This document shows, piece by piece, positions 1-11,800 of a stretch of DNA of 64,000 nt (position 1 is the first letter of the stretch; every line of letters starts with the position of its first letter). The notes beneath the pieces were generated by a model. It was not told the DNA's origin. It ran no database searches and saw only the letters and a program-made list of their open reading frames with translations. The stretch spans positions 10,413,001-10,477,000 of the forward strand of contig OX327697.1 in NCBI GenBank assembly GCA_946807835.1, in the 5' to 3' direction. The DNA is from Ailanthus altissimus. Lineage: Eukaryota > Streptophyta > Magnoliopsida > Sapindales > Simaroubaceae. The translations under genes and the position numbers were made by a program.

Positions 1-1567
1 TAAAACTGTAAGCATTTAAAATTTTAAATTCATCTCATTCTCAAATATCACTGACAACATTTTGAAGGTATTGAAGACAACATATTTTTTTTTTAAAAAT
101 AAACCTATACCTTTCTACTTAAGTCATAAATGATTATCATGTAGTACCTTGAATTTCCAAGGGATGCTACAGAAGAGGCAGGCCTCCATATATTTATGAA
201 CCAACTCTAACTTCTTTGGCTTTTCAAGAATGCAACCTGTGCACAAGTTACACCCAATAAACTTCAACTATGGTAGCTTTCCCTTAATAGAAATAGTTTC
301 ATTCCCTTTTCACTCGTTTTCCCAATCTACAGTGCCATAAATACAAATTGACATTTATACAGCAACCATAATAGTGTCTTGACAACCAGAAGTCATGTAG
401 AGAGTTTCGGTTTTATATTCTAAGCAATAACCATGGATTCTTTGCTGACCTTCCAAGCACTATCAACAAATGCCACATTATGCCCTTCATCATTAACCTA
501 CCCCACTGAAATCAAATTATGTGTCAACTTTGGTACATGTCTTACTTTCTAAATATTTCACAAAGAATCATTTGACATCTTTAAATGAATATAATCTATA
601 CCAATAATATCCAAAAGTTTTCCATCAGCTATTTATATCCTATCTTTCCATAATTACTAGCAACATAATTATCCATGATATGACTGTGTGAAAGGAAGCT
701 CTTAAGTCTAAAAACCAAGAGTTGATGGGACTATTAATAGATAAGAGTAACACGTCTTATATCTCTTTAGTTATATTATTGGAAACATAGTTTTTGTTCT
801 CATACTTCAGTGGTAATTTGCAGTTCTACTTTATGCGACTAGTTTTGCTATAATTTTAGTACTTAACTTTTCATCTAAATTTGGATTTGTCCATTCCATT
901 CCTTGATTTTGACCTATTTTTGAACTGAGTAAAATTCCTATCACTACCTTTGCTTGTAGCCTCAGCATTTAAGGTAGAATTTGATTTTGATGTGTCTCCT
1001 GTATCTCTTTTTTGAATATCTTTAGTAATTAATGGATTCCGAACATCATTAAATTCAAGTTTTGCATTACTTGGGGAATTATTAACTGTTGTTGCATGTG
1101 CTCCCAACCGTTTGGTAGAGAGGCTAGAAGAATTAGGGCACAAATTTCATCATCAAATTTGATTTAACTAATATTTAGTTGATTAACGATTCTATTGAAC
1201 TCATTCAAGTGGTTTGCCACTAGAACACCATCCACCATCTTCAATTAAAAAGTTTTTCATGAGATGTAAAAATTTGCTAATAGTTTTCTCCTTTGCCACG
1301 TTATAAGCAACATACTTTTGGCAGGCTAACTAAATGAAGCCTAACACTTGTCTATCAAAGAGTTTCTGGTTGGCTTTGACATAGTTTTTAGCTTTTCATC
1401 CAAGGGAGGTTGATGCAGTTCTTACTGTAGACAGGTAATCTTCAATTTGCATCATACGTACCACAAAATTTAAACCATTAAATTTATTGATTCCATGTCT
1501 AAACCTAGGCCTAAAAGTTTCTTTAACAGACATTGCTCTTTACACGAGCCTTAGGCTCTAATATCAA
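1..1567 (-). pseudogene. Copia gag-protease-integrase remnant, truncated by window edge
   Basis: Read on the minus strand from about 1560 downward, the order is that of a Ty1/Copia polyprotein. A gag segment (1150-1540) contains a decayed form of the usual 'HLNEF' region. A gag tail at 871-1143 is rich in Lys, Ser and Arg (NRSKSRNG). A protease-like segment near 690-720 reads WFLDLRASFHT, where the family normally has DSG at the active site. A GAG-pre-integrase stretch around 400-560 (PKLTHNLISVG) follows, and the start of integrase (about 130-240) runs to the window edge. Positions 1554-1567 read TTGATATTAGAGCC on the minus strand, two transitions from the usual Copia primer site TTGGTATCAGAGCC, so the lost 5' LTR lay just above. 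Stops and frameshifts are frequent. The family is confident; exact borders are not. Confidence 0.8.
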
Positions 1568-1734
1568 TTGTTATAGATTCAACTCTGATTCATTTTATAA
1601 CAAGAGCAATCAATATAATAAAAATAGAAGAACAATGAAAAGCACAATTAATTTATAGTGGTTCACCCTCAATCTAGGGGTGCGTCCATTATTGATGTAT
1701 TTTTTCACTTTAATGAAAAATTACAAGATACAGT

Positions 1735-2150
1735 ACTACAAAATATGCTTTTTGTGATAAAATTGTCTCAATAGTATTTTTAATCTATCATAAGTTTTTT
1801 TATAAACTTTTAAAGTTGCACTGGAATAGAAAATCTATCAAAGATAATGGCAATTTCTATCACAAAAATAGTTACAGAAAAGTATTAGTAATTTATAATA
1901 GTAAGTAAAGGAAGTTTGCGATAAAATTATAATTAAAAAATTGGTGATAGAAAGTATGAAACAATGTATTTTATGAATGTTGAAAACGACACCATTTTCT
2001 TAATCCAAAGTGAACTAACGCCGTTTGATTTTGTTAACTTTAAAAAAAAAAAAGAAACAATGTCGTTTGATATGCTTAATTAGAAAAAAAAGGAAAGTAA
2101 CGCAGTTTAATATGCTAGATGAAAAAGGAAACGATGCCCTTTTTGGCCAT
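1735..2150. mobile_element. CACTA-like non-autonomous remnant (copy 1)
   Basis: The block starts with ACTACAAAATATGCTTTTTG, close to the plant CACTA terminus CACTACAAGAAAA, and continues with many short 'gataaaat', 'tatcac' and 'gtgatagaaa' motifs in both orientations, as in subterminal CACTA repeats. Its right part has three spaced variants of a cGTTTgat-TTaa motif (around 2018-2038, 2059-2080 and 2098-2118). A similar layout recurs at 63152-63560. No coding capacity was seen. The terminus is mutated, so class assignment rests mainly on resemblance to the copies at 38530 and 63152. Confidence 0.45.
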
Positions 2151-2157
2151 TAAATGA

Positions 2158-2215
2158 GGAAAATTTTCAGAATTAGCCATTTCATTTTATAAATATTTTT
2201 TAGCCACCTTTCAAT
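2158..2215 (+). repeat. MULE terminal inverted repeat, left
   Basis: It begins GGAAAATTTTCAGAATTAGC and ends with CACCTTTCAAT. Aligned by eye to the reverse complement of 10656-10715, most positions match with a few 1-3 bp gaps. Confidence 0.6.
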
Positions 2216-2626
2216 TGGCTAATCTTTTTTAAACAACAGTCTCTCTCTCTCTAAATACAAAATCATCTTAATAAAATTTCAGAAAAATAAAAAATTTAGA
2301 AATTGACATTATGTAGATCAAATTTTACACAACATATTCACCATTTAAAATTCTAAAAATGATCGATTCTTAATAAGATTTTTTGAACTACAGCAATTTT
2401 ATTTTATTTGTATTAGAGATGAGTTAGAAATTATATTTAGAGTTGAAAATAGGTAAATAAATTAATTATATGTAAAAATAAGTTAAAATAGTGAAAAAGT
2501 GTGAAAATTTGGCCAAAAATAGCTTTTTTTGTGAGAATCCTGAACGTAAATGGCTTTTGGAGCAGTGACCACCCGCCGTCTGTATTGTTGGCCTTTCATA
2601 CCCTAGGGCTTGGGACATACATTTTT

Positions 2627-2667
2627 GTGGGCTACGTGGCGTGCGCACAGGACGCCACGTGGCCCAC
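2627..2667. repeat. 16-bp near-perfect inverted repeat with G-box cores
   Basis: Arms 2627-2642 (GTGGGCTACGTGGCGT) and 2652-2667 (ACGCCACGTGGCCCAC) pair at 15 of 16 positions around a 9-nt loop. The right arm contains the G-box CACGTG. The block lies inside the MULE, about 290 bp upstream of the first DUF1985-gene reading frame, in otherwise AT-rich DNA. Confidence 0.8.
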
Positions 2668-2885
2668 ACAATAAAATTCTCTTTTTTTAGAATAGGAAAA
2701 AAATATAAAATATTTAAAATATCACTAAATTCATAATATTCATAAAATAATACTTTAATATTTAATCATTTATTAATTTAATAATTAATTAATTATATAA
2801 ATTAAATTAAATCTAGATTTTAAAAAATACTAATTAATTATTAGTTTACTAAATTGATATAATAATGTATGTGAGTTAATTTAAT

Positions 2886-5230
2886 ATGTATGTTTATTTT
2901 TTATTAATAATTATTTTATTTTTATTTTATTATATAATTTACAAGAAAAACAACGTCTCCAAACATTATAGAATTCTAGAGAATGAATTCTTTTGCGCAT
3001 CGATTATGTCTTATTTGAAGACATGGGCTTTGAATTGTATAAGAGGAAAACTAATGCCTAATAAGATGAAGTTGTTTAGGCAAACTTGTGTGGGGTATTT
3101 TTGAGATGTTGCCCAATATTTCTTTCTTCAATATTTTGGTGCATGAGATATTAATCTGCACCTTTAATTTGTATGAGGAGATGTGATTTTATGTTGGTAA
3201 GAAGTATATCCGATTCATTTAGAAGGAGTTTGTATTGATTATTGAGATGAAGATGGGAGATTATCCGCCCGCCCATGAGTTAAATAGAAAATGAGATAAT
3301 CAATTATGGAGAAGTATTTTTTGGACTGAAGGAAGATGAGCAACAATTTTATTGAATCTTGGTACGTAAAGCTTGACTTAGAGAAATTAGGTGATGAAGA
3401 CATAGTGAAGTTGAGTTTATTCTATTTTATTAATCATATTTTGATCTTGCACGTCGAATATAATGGGATTCAAAATTTTATTCTAAGTATAGTGAACAAC
3501 TTTGATGAGTTTAATAAGTATCCATGAGACAATATTTCATGGAGCATACTTCATGACTAAGTCAGGAAGGTCGCATTCTAGAAGTTAGACAAATTAAGAA
3601 AAAACCTTGCAGTGAAGGGGGTGAAGAACTATAATGTACATGGATTTGGACACGCTTTCTAGGTGCGTAATAATTTTATTATATTCAACATTTTGATCAT
3701 AATTAATTTTTTTATTTATAATAAAGTAATATTTTAAAATTATTTCAAGTATGAATTTATGAGGCCATTGCGGTCTGCGGTGAGGTTTTTAGTGTTTGCT
3801 ACAATGACCGCTTTCCTCATATTTTACATTTGGAGAAGCAGAGGAACTCTATTATTCACGGACGTTGAGAATAAAATTTTGGCTAAGAGTTTGATATGAT
3901 TTTAATCTATTCACATTTAATTATAATAATCTTATTTCTTAATATGCGTAACCTAAATCTATTCACATTTAATTATATTAATCTTGTTCCATAATATTTG
4001 TAACGTAAATCCATTTACATTTAATTATATTAATCTTATTTTATAATATATGTAACCTAAATCTATTCACATTTAATTATATTGATCGTGTTCTGTAATA
4101 TTTGTAGATTGTTTCACTATATCGTAAGTTGGAACCAAAAGATCATCAGAATAAGAAGGAGCTCATTTAATTAATTAGACATTTGGGGATTCCTGACGGG
4201 AGCTATGCTAGGGATTTACCACATATATGTGATTTTGTACAAATCAAGACCTAGAGAGGCTTTGTCCATTTCAATAACCTCAATGATGATGATATGGTTA
4301 TGCGAGGCAAGGCCATGAATGAGCTAAACCACTCATGTCTGGAGTAGACCTATAAATGCATGAAGTAATAATATATATTGTTTTTATCTGAATAGCTTAA
4401 TTAGTATAATGAAAAACATTATTAAAGGTATTTTTCCTTGATGTTACACATCAGATTAAGCAACTGCAGGAGGAGATAGGGAATAGTACCTATTTTATGA
4501 GTATCTAAAGCTAGTTTGGCTAAGGCAAAGCCAATATAATGACATGTTGCCATTTTCGTCTACTTTTGTGGATTCATACTTCTTTGTTAGTTTTTATTAT
4601 TTTGTTAACTCTTTTAAATTAAATTTCTCATATACATATATTCATTACTTATTTTATTGAAATTTAAGAGACCTTTAGGATTCTCTATGAGATTGTCCAA
4701 TTTCTGCCATTGTATAGAATGAAGGCGTGTTGTCATATAGCTTAGGGCTCAAAGAAATTTACTCGATGCAAAAATGTGGGTTGTGATTAATAAGATAAAA
4801 TATTGTACGTTAAAAGATTTATTTTTTTATTATTCATATAGTATTATTTACGAGATTTTCCAATTTCATATAAGTTTATGTTCATGCTAACTACAAGCAA
4901 GGTGGATCTTGTGCATCAGAAGATCATTATTTACAATTCCAGCTTCAACAAATATATTGATGGCATGATGGAGAATCATGTAATTATCTATGCTAATTCG
5001 CCACTACCTACACGTTATCCGATTTTATGAGATTAGACAGATTATAGTTGACTTCTCCCCCTTCACGTAATTAAGTCAAAGAAGGGAGTGCCTTAATAGG
5101 CAATTAACAGTGAAGATTATGGATTTTTTTTTATTATATGTTTATAGAGTTCTTAATGTTATGTCAACCCTTAAATTTTGTCTCCAAGATTGCGCTATTG
5201 TTTAGGAAGAAGATGACAATCGATTTTGTA
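2886..5230 (+). pseudogene. DUF1985 / Ulp1-like (C48) cysteine protease gene, decayed
   Basis: The 5' part (about 2998-3530) matches the plant DUF1985 domain: a segment around KLFRQTCVGYF, then after a gap LEKLGDEDIVKLSLFYFIN and FDEFNKYP. A probable second exon near 3750-3870 continues as YEAIAVCGEVF. The 3' part (4901-5030) reads VDLVHQKIIIYNSS, the segment after the catalytic His in plant Ulp1-like proteases, and near 5185 LQDCAIV sits where the catalytic Asp-Cys-Gly motif is expected, with Gly replaced by Ala and a stop following. Ulp1-family enzymes remove SUMO from proteins. Introns seem retained, so this is a DNA-carried gene, not a retrocopy. Stops in every exon make it a pseudogene. 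It converges on the transposase at 5540-7330. Confidence 0.7.
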
Positions 5231-5539
5231 GACTGGGGTTTAAAAGTAATAATACATTTTTTTATTAGTTAAATCAATTAAAAATCTTTTTCTTTATTAG
5301 TTAAAATAGTACATTGTTATTGAATTTAATAAATTGTTTAATTAATTCCATAAATTTATGATGGTTTATCATACTTAGCATAGCAGAAGTGGAAAATGTA
5401 TCAAAGTTTCGGCAAATGCAATAATAACAAAATACAAAATTATAATTAAATACACGTTAAACATATTAAGCTTACTAATACAAAATGCATCCACTTATTA
5501 AAATAAGAAATATAAGTAATATAACATATCAATTGCTAA

Positions 5540-7330
5540 CCAATGCAATATAGGTTTCACTTGTTCAGTGGTTATGTCCATACTGCTTATAGCAGTTGCA
5601 CACATTCTTTGTTAGTTCCTCACCTTGCGATGGAATACGGTTCTTCTAATGTCTCCCTGATTGATGGCATGCTATAAGAGGCTAGATGTCAACAGTTCTC
5701 AACTCTTCTAGAATAATCTAATCTGACAGGTGGCCAACTGGATTGGCTAGGTTGCTTTATGCACGCAATAAAGACTCAATCGAGTAATAGGCCAACAAAG
5801 AGTTTGATGCTGCAATCTGGTCTATCTATAAGCTACAACAATATAGACACAAGATAATTCTAGAAAATCTAACTTTTAGAAAGTGCATGACTTTGATGGG
5901 ATGTCTACTATTTTCTTTCTATTTCTATCATTCATGACAAAGCGAGATTGATCTATCGAGTGTACTGTCATACGGGTGAACTTATTATTATGCTTCCAAA
6001 CCTTTTGATGGGCCCAATTCTTTAGATTATTTGTCATTTTTTCTACAGCCTCTTGTTTCTCAACAAATCATTTTTGTATTAATTCCCAAATCCACTCAAC
6101 CAAGGCAATCACGGTAAAGCTATGTGCACCTTTACAATAGCATTAATGTTCTCTATAATATTGGTGGTCGTGATGTCATATCTTCCAAATACTTTCATTG
6201 ATCTAGCCTATTTGGGAAAACTAACTTCCTCCTCTAAGTATCTTATTGCCTTCAGTTTCAGTTTTTCTATCTTATTAATTTGCTCTTAAAAGTCAGTTAG
6301 GCGATACACCTTTACAATAGCAAAATAAGAGGCTAGGTATCTTTTTTTCTTCTTCTTCTTTGACAATATCTTATATCTGGTGCACAAATTGCCTTTCAAG
6401 TGACTGATGCATACCCTATGATATTCATTAAAAAATACCTCTCAAATGGCCTTCTCGATACTTGCATGTCAATTGAATACAAATACAAGATTCTCAAGAT
6501 CACTAAGGAATTCTTGGAGTTTGGCCATAAATAATGACCAGGAAACATCTTTTTTTGAATTAGCAATACTCAATGATAGTGGAAAATTTTGATTGTTTCC
6601 ATTCTTACAAAATTGCCATATATTATACTCATGTATGCACCTTTCAAAAAATATACCATTAACTACAATAACAGGCCAAATAGATGATTGGAATCTTCTA
6701 ACACATGGTCCAAGCTCTATAAAAAAATATTTAAAGTGATTGCAGTCATCAATTTCTAAATGAGTAATCGTATCCGAGTTCTATTGTGATCAGCATCAAT
6801 TTTGTGTATGATGAAATACTTTCTCGAATCTATTGACAGCGTACGTAATTAATATTTATTTCTATTATCATCACATTTTTTCTTAAAATGATCTTTTGTT
6901 GACCTTGAGACTTTGAAGCTTCAATTACTCTTAAGCGTTAGCGCACTAATAACCTGATGTAGTTCATTTTTGTTAGCAAATAATTTCCTAACAAATACAT
7001 CCTTAATTCTGCTACAAGAGATCTTATCGAATATACCTAAATCCGACTGTGGTATAGAGGAAGAAATGTAAAGGAGTTTTCAGCTTCATAATTTACTATT
7101 TTATCTACAAAATTAAAAGAACTCGTTGAAACATAATGTTTGTCTTTTGATAAGTCATCCAAACCAACACATTCTTCTATATTACCAATATTTCCAACAC
7201 TATCGACATCCTTATCTATCCCATTATCGTAGTGTGTATAAACTGGGTCTTCGTTGAACCTTATAACTGATGTGTTTGAGGGAACTGCTAGTGGTATTAT
7301 TGGGTTGTGTGGCTACTTCATTATTATCAA
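5540..7330 (-). pseudogene. MuDR-type MULE transposase, decayed
   Basis: On the minus strand the MULE transposase order is visible. The N-terminal MuDR DNA-binding region (about 7020-6770) includes LHQVISALTLKSN, FKVSRSTKDHFKKKC and YFIIHKIDADH. The DDE core follows: GPVIVVNGIFF near 6680, NGNNQNFPLSLSIANSKKD (about 6600), LENLVFVFN near 6500 and HRVCISHLKGNL near 6400. In functional relatives the first and second acidic positions are Asp (VDGTF, IISD); here both read Asn. A SWIM zinc-finger trace follows near 5890 (VDIPSKSCTF...LSCVYIVVA). A knuckle remnant (CNCYKQYGHNH) lies at about 5570-5600. Multiple stops. It catalysed cut-and-paste transposition before decay. Confidence 0.8.
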
Positions 7331-7681
7331 TTGTCGACATAAAGTGAGTATGACTTGGTGGTGGGTTTAAAATAAAGGACTATGCATCCTTTTCACACAT
7401 GAGAGCTCTAAGACTTATTATTAAACATAAAGGATAGAATAATCTTCTATTGGCCCCCAAAAAGAATTAAGCATTGTTATTATTTTTAATCTCAATCGGT
7501 TTCAACTTATACTTTGTTACATTGATTTTAATTTGAAAAGTCACCTTATACTATACATTATCAACTCCAATGGCATAACACACAATGTTTAAATGATCTT
7601 CGTATTTAACATCATTCAGAATCAAAATCTTGAAGTTACTATAATCAACATAACTATCTTTCTTATCACTAGAGCTCTTCT

Positions 7682-9952
7682 TGTTGGGATTTGTACTCAC
7701 GTGTCATCCCATTGTTGCATGAATATTTTATTTTATAATATTTATATAGTATATTATTTGTTAAATTGCCAATTACTATTATTAAATGGTTCAATCCTTG
7801 TGATACTATAAACATTATATGATTTGAAGGAGTTCAGATTTGGTCTAAAGAAGTTTAGATCAATGCCAAGAGTTAGCATCACTAAAAAACTATAAATGTT
7901 AAAGAGTTAGCATGTTATATTAATCAGTGAAGTCTAAAAGTTAGAATCTTATCTGTAACGGTACAAAGACCTGAGAATACATTAGTAATAACATAGATGC
8001 AATAGGTGTTAAAAAATGTTATTATGAAAGTCTATTATCAAATTATATGTTCTTGGTCTTAATTCATCGGTACAGGTCTATTGGTGGAATCCGTTTACAT
8101 AGACCAGTGTATACTATACTTAGATGGTCTAGATGGTTATTCTTAACTAACTATGGACTTATTAGAAGTTCGTATAGCATACAGGTATTCAATAAAGATT
8201 GAATACTGAATAGACTCAACGAGAACCCCAATAGACATCCCATAAATCCGTTAATGGAAGGTCTTCTCGAGTTGAGTAGTATATATGGTCCTTTGACCTG
8301 AGTACCACGGTGGGCTTGCAAGTGATCCATCATACTTTGGTTCCACGTATGTCAGACCTTTAACGGTGTGACCGTTGGGTGTTGCTGGGTATGGTTTGAA
8401 GCTTATGGAGTTCGGTGTGTATAGATATGAGATCCATCAGCTCACATGGATGAGTTATATATTCAGATGCTCAAAGCCTGTATCTTAGAAAGTTTTATAG
8501 CCATAAGCAACAAACCCAAGAAAAAGTTTCCTACGGGGTTAAACAATATTACAAAAGTGTTTGCATATATTGTTTATCAAGATATGTGTCTGAAGATAAG
8601 TTCATGGATGAGTACATAGGGATTTAACGGTAGTGATTTATATCTCCGGTCTTCCAGGATATTATTGGCAGAATAATTATACGTATACGTTATGATCTCA
8701 ACTTGTATGGTCTACTGCATTGATTTGTAATATCCGTGACATGTGCGTGGGACATCGATCTCGAGCTCACAGAATAGTTTTGTTTGACAAATCGGAAGTG
8801 GACCTAAAGAGTCACGCAATATGAAGTGTACCCATTGTGCACTGAGGCAGCGTACCAGATTGAATAGCTTGATCCAGAAAATTCCAACAGACCAGACATT
8901 TACTTCGGTTTCCATCTAATCTTGCACGTGTCAAGACTTAAGAGTTAAGTACATCAATTAGTTAACAATTAGTTGTTAACTAATGGGATATTGACACATG
9001 ACACATTGTGGACTAATTATTGTTTGATTTAAAAATTACCTTATTTGTTGGATAAATAATATCATTATTTTATTCATTAAAATGTTTATTAAATAAAATA
9101 ATAATAATAATATATGATATTATTATTTAAATTGAAATCAAACAATTCAATTTTTAATTTAAATTGGCATGTGTTTCTACCATGATTTAACATGATTAAA
9201 TCATTTGTTTAATATCAATTAAATGATATAATAAGAATAAATGGGTAGCACTTGTAAATGGTAGGCCTTAACATGTTTCTTAATAATGAGAAAGTGTTTC
9301 TCATTTGGCCTAAATTTAGGCCAAGTTCATTTAAATAATTTTCCATTTTGTTTTATTTTCATTTGATTTATTGTAAATAATAATAAACAAAACACTAATG
9401 GCAAACATTGACCATAATAATGGATGCTATTAGGTGAGAAAATGGAAGAAAAATAATAAACAAATAAAAGAACAATATGTTGCTCAATTAAGGTAGAGAA
9501 ATTCGACCAAAGAGAGAGAGAGAAAAAGAGAAGTGAATTTTGCTAAGTGTTAGAAAATTCTCTCAAGTGTTTAGAGCACAAAAAAATATTCTCTCTATTT
9601 TTCCTCTTCCATTTTGGTCACCCATACTACAAAGTAAAAATAAGGATTCAAAAGTTGAATTCTTTGCTGAAAAATATGCTATTCTAGCTTCCTCAAGCCC
9701 ACCGTATTGAGGAACTAGAATTGTAAATGGGTTGCTTCAAGGGGGGTACTCCGGTTCGATCAAATACCAAAGGCTTGATAAGGTACTATTTTTCAATCTT
9801 GATATATTTTACATTATGAGATAACATCATTTATGAGATAACATGTAAAAGTTTATTAGTGTTTATCATTAAGAATTTTGTATTCCGCTCATCCGCTGCG
9901 TTTATATGTATGTGATACATATGCTACTTTGAATGATAGACACAAACCCACA
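7682..9952 (+). mobile_element. Long LTR-like block (solo LTR candidate) inside the MULE
   Basis: It begins TGTTGGGATTTGT and ends ACAAACCCACA, short inverted ends typical of LTRs, over about 2.27 kb. No long ORF, and no gag or pol motifs. A segment from about 8380 (tgctgggtatggtttgaag through gatatgagatccatcagct) recurs at 49460-49570, so it belongs to a dispersed family. A clear 5-bp target duplication was not found (CTTCT left, TGTAT right), so the borders may be off by a few bases or eroded. Alternative: part of a larger non-coding LTR element. Confidence 0.5.
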
Positions 9953-11800
9953 TGTATGCACCCTAGTTTTAAAATCACTCACACTTCCACCATCCCCTAA
10001 AATAAACAACAATTGACTCATACTGCATTAGACCTGAAACAAAAAATAAATTATTATAAAAACATCCAAATTGTTCAGAAAACATAATTCGGGAAAAAAT
10101 CTCGAAATTGACACATGAGACATACAAAATAGAATTAGTTTGTGATTTCGTGAATGTGCCCACTAAATGATTCGTGGGCTCATTTACAGACTTGCAAATG
10201 AGCCAGTATATCAAACGATTTGCAGGCATGTTCATAGTCGTGATTGTGGTCTCGTGAAGCAATTCGCAGTTCAGTTTTCGTAGTTCTTCCTCCCCATTAC
10301 CTTATTTCTCTCACATTCACCTTATTTCTCTCCCAAACTTTACCATTATGCATGAGAACTTTATTTTCATATATTCATTTCAAAATAAACACAACTTTTA
10401 ACAAATCTAACATTTTGAATAAATATGAGAGAAAATATATAACATGAAACATGTCTCACCTTTGTTGACATTTTACAACTTCAAATTTACTTATTTTGAA
10501 TTCTGAATGTTAAACTATATTTTTGGAGATGGATTGACTCAAATCAAGTTCGGATATATTTGATTTGGCTTTTAAATGTTTTATTTTTTACTATATTATG
10601 CATATGAGGGCAAATATGTCCATTTAAGGTTCATTTGGCTAATAAAGAAGAGGGCATTGAAAGGTGACTAAAAAGATAATTAACTTAAAATAATGGGCCA
10701 ATTTTGAAATATTCCTTTAAAACAAGGCCTTTCTTGCATTATATAAATGTGTCATTTTGGACAAACCTTTTACGAAAAGTCTTATAACTTCAATAATTGG
10801 TGTCTTCACACTTTAGTCATTTTTCTTTGTATTTAAAAAAGGTAACGATTGTCATCTTTAGTTGTTTTCAATTGTATTTTGTTGACAAGTAAACTAGTTG
10901 TAGTCTTCTTAATGACTATTTTGTAGCACTCCTACCAATTTTGGTGAGTTGTTTGTAGTTGAGGCCCCGTGGGGATCCACCTCAAATGGGAAGTAATTTG
11001 GATTTCATTTTAGGAATTTTTAGGAATTAGAAGAGTTTGAATACAATAATACAAATCCAAACTAAATTCAGGTTTGGTTTGGGGATAAGTTAATTTTCGC
11101 AGACTCACTCTAAATACCTGATTTAAAAATAAAATAAAAAAATTATGTGGAAAATATTTTTTATTTATACAAATCAAAGTTGCTACGTGCTAAATTTAGA
11201 GGTATAAAATTTACTTATATTATATTTTAGAATTTTTTTCTTCTTATTATTTTTTTTGTTTATAATTTATTTCTTTATTTTTTTAATTATATTTTAATAT
11301 TAGGCACTTGCTTCCAAATTGGAGTGAATTCATTTGTTAAGAAAGAAAACGAAGATGAAGAGGAACAAACAAAAGAGATAAATGATTTTATTATCATTCT
11401 TAGTTTATTAGTCATTACTTATTTGACTCAAAATTTCTTTTACTTTGTTTCATAAGTTTGCAGAGAATCTTAATAGAGACTTGATGTTAGGATTACAAAT
11501 GAAGCAAGATGATTTAGATGTCAAAGCTCAAAGAAACTATTAATTTTTGTGATTTTTAAATTTTAATTCATGTTATTAATTTTTAAAATTATTAGTTGAA
11601 GACTCAAAAAATTGATGTAGTTTATATTTTCACTTGATGTTTATAATTTTTTTGGTGAAAGACTTTTAACAAATAAAATTATTACAAATAAAAAAGTATT
11701 TAAGAAAAAATAAATTTGAGTATGGGGTACCCATAGGAATCTCCATCCCCATTTGAGGATCTCCTACCCTAAACCTGAATTATATATATTGAGTATGGAG
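9953..11800. other. Non-coding spacer, right MULE end and flank
   Basis: Up to 10715 this is the 5' side of the MULE. Short reading frames at 9975-10447 have no recognisable motif. From 10716 to 11800 the DNA is AT-rich; 10965-11000 and 11725-11780 hold short G/C-rich stretches (gtggggatccacct; ggggtacccat) that may be ends of a small eroded repeat. No gene was seen. Confidence 0.4.
10656..10715 (-). repeat. MULE terminal inverted repeat, right
   Basis: On the minus strand it begins GGAATATTTCAAAATTGGCC and ends with CACCTTTCAAT, matching the left end at 2158-2215. Confidence 0.6.

Larger units (their letters stand above)
2158..10715. mobile_element. Decayed Mutator-like element carrying transposase and Ulp1-type gene
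   Basis: An inverted pair of about 60 bp ends (2158-2215 and 10656-10715) encloses a minus-strand MuDR-type transposase and a plus-strand DUF1985/Ulp1-like gene. Both ends start GGAA(a/t)A on their own strand and share the run CACCTTTCAAT. The 9 bp outside the left end (ATTAAATGA) and right end (TTTAAAACA) agree at 6 of 9 positions, compatible with an eroded 9-bp target duplication, the size typical of MULEs. Elements pairing a MULE transposase with a Ulp1-like cysteine protease gene are known in plants (Kaonashi or KI-MULE type). About 2.3 kb of the span (7682-9952) looks like a later LTR insertion. Linking the two ends into one element is an inference from end similarity and content. Confidence 0.65.
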
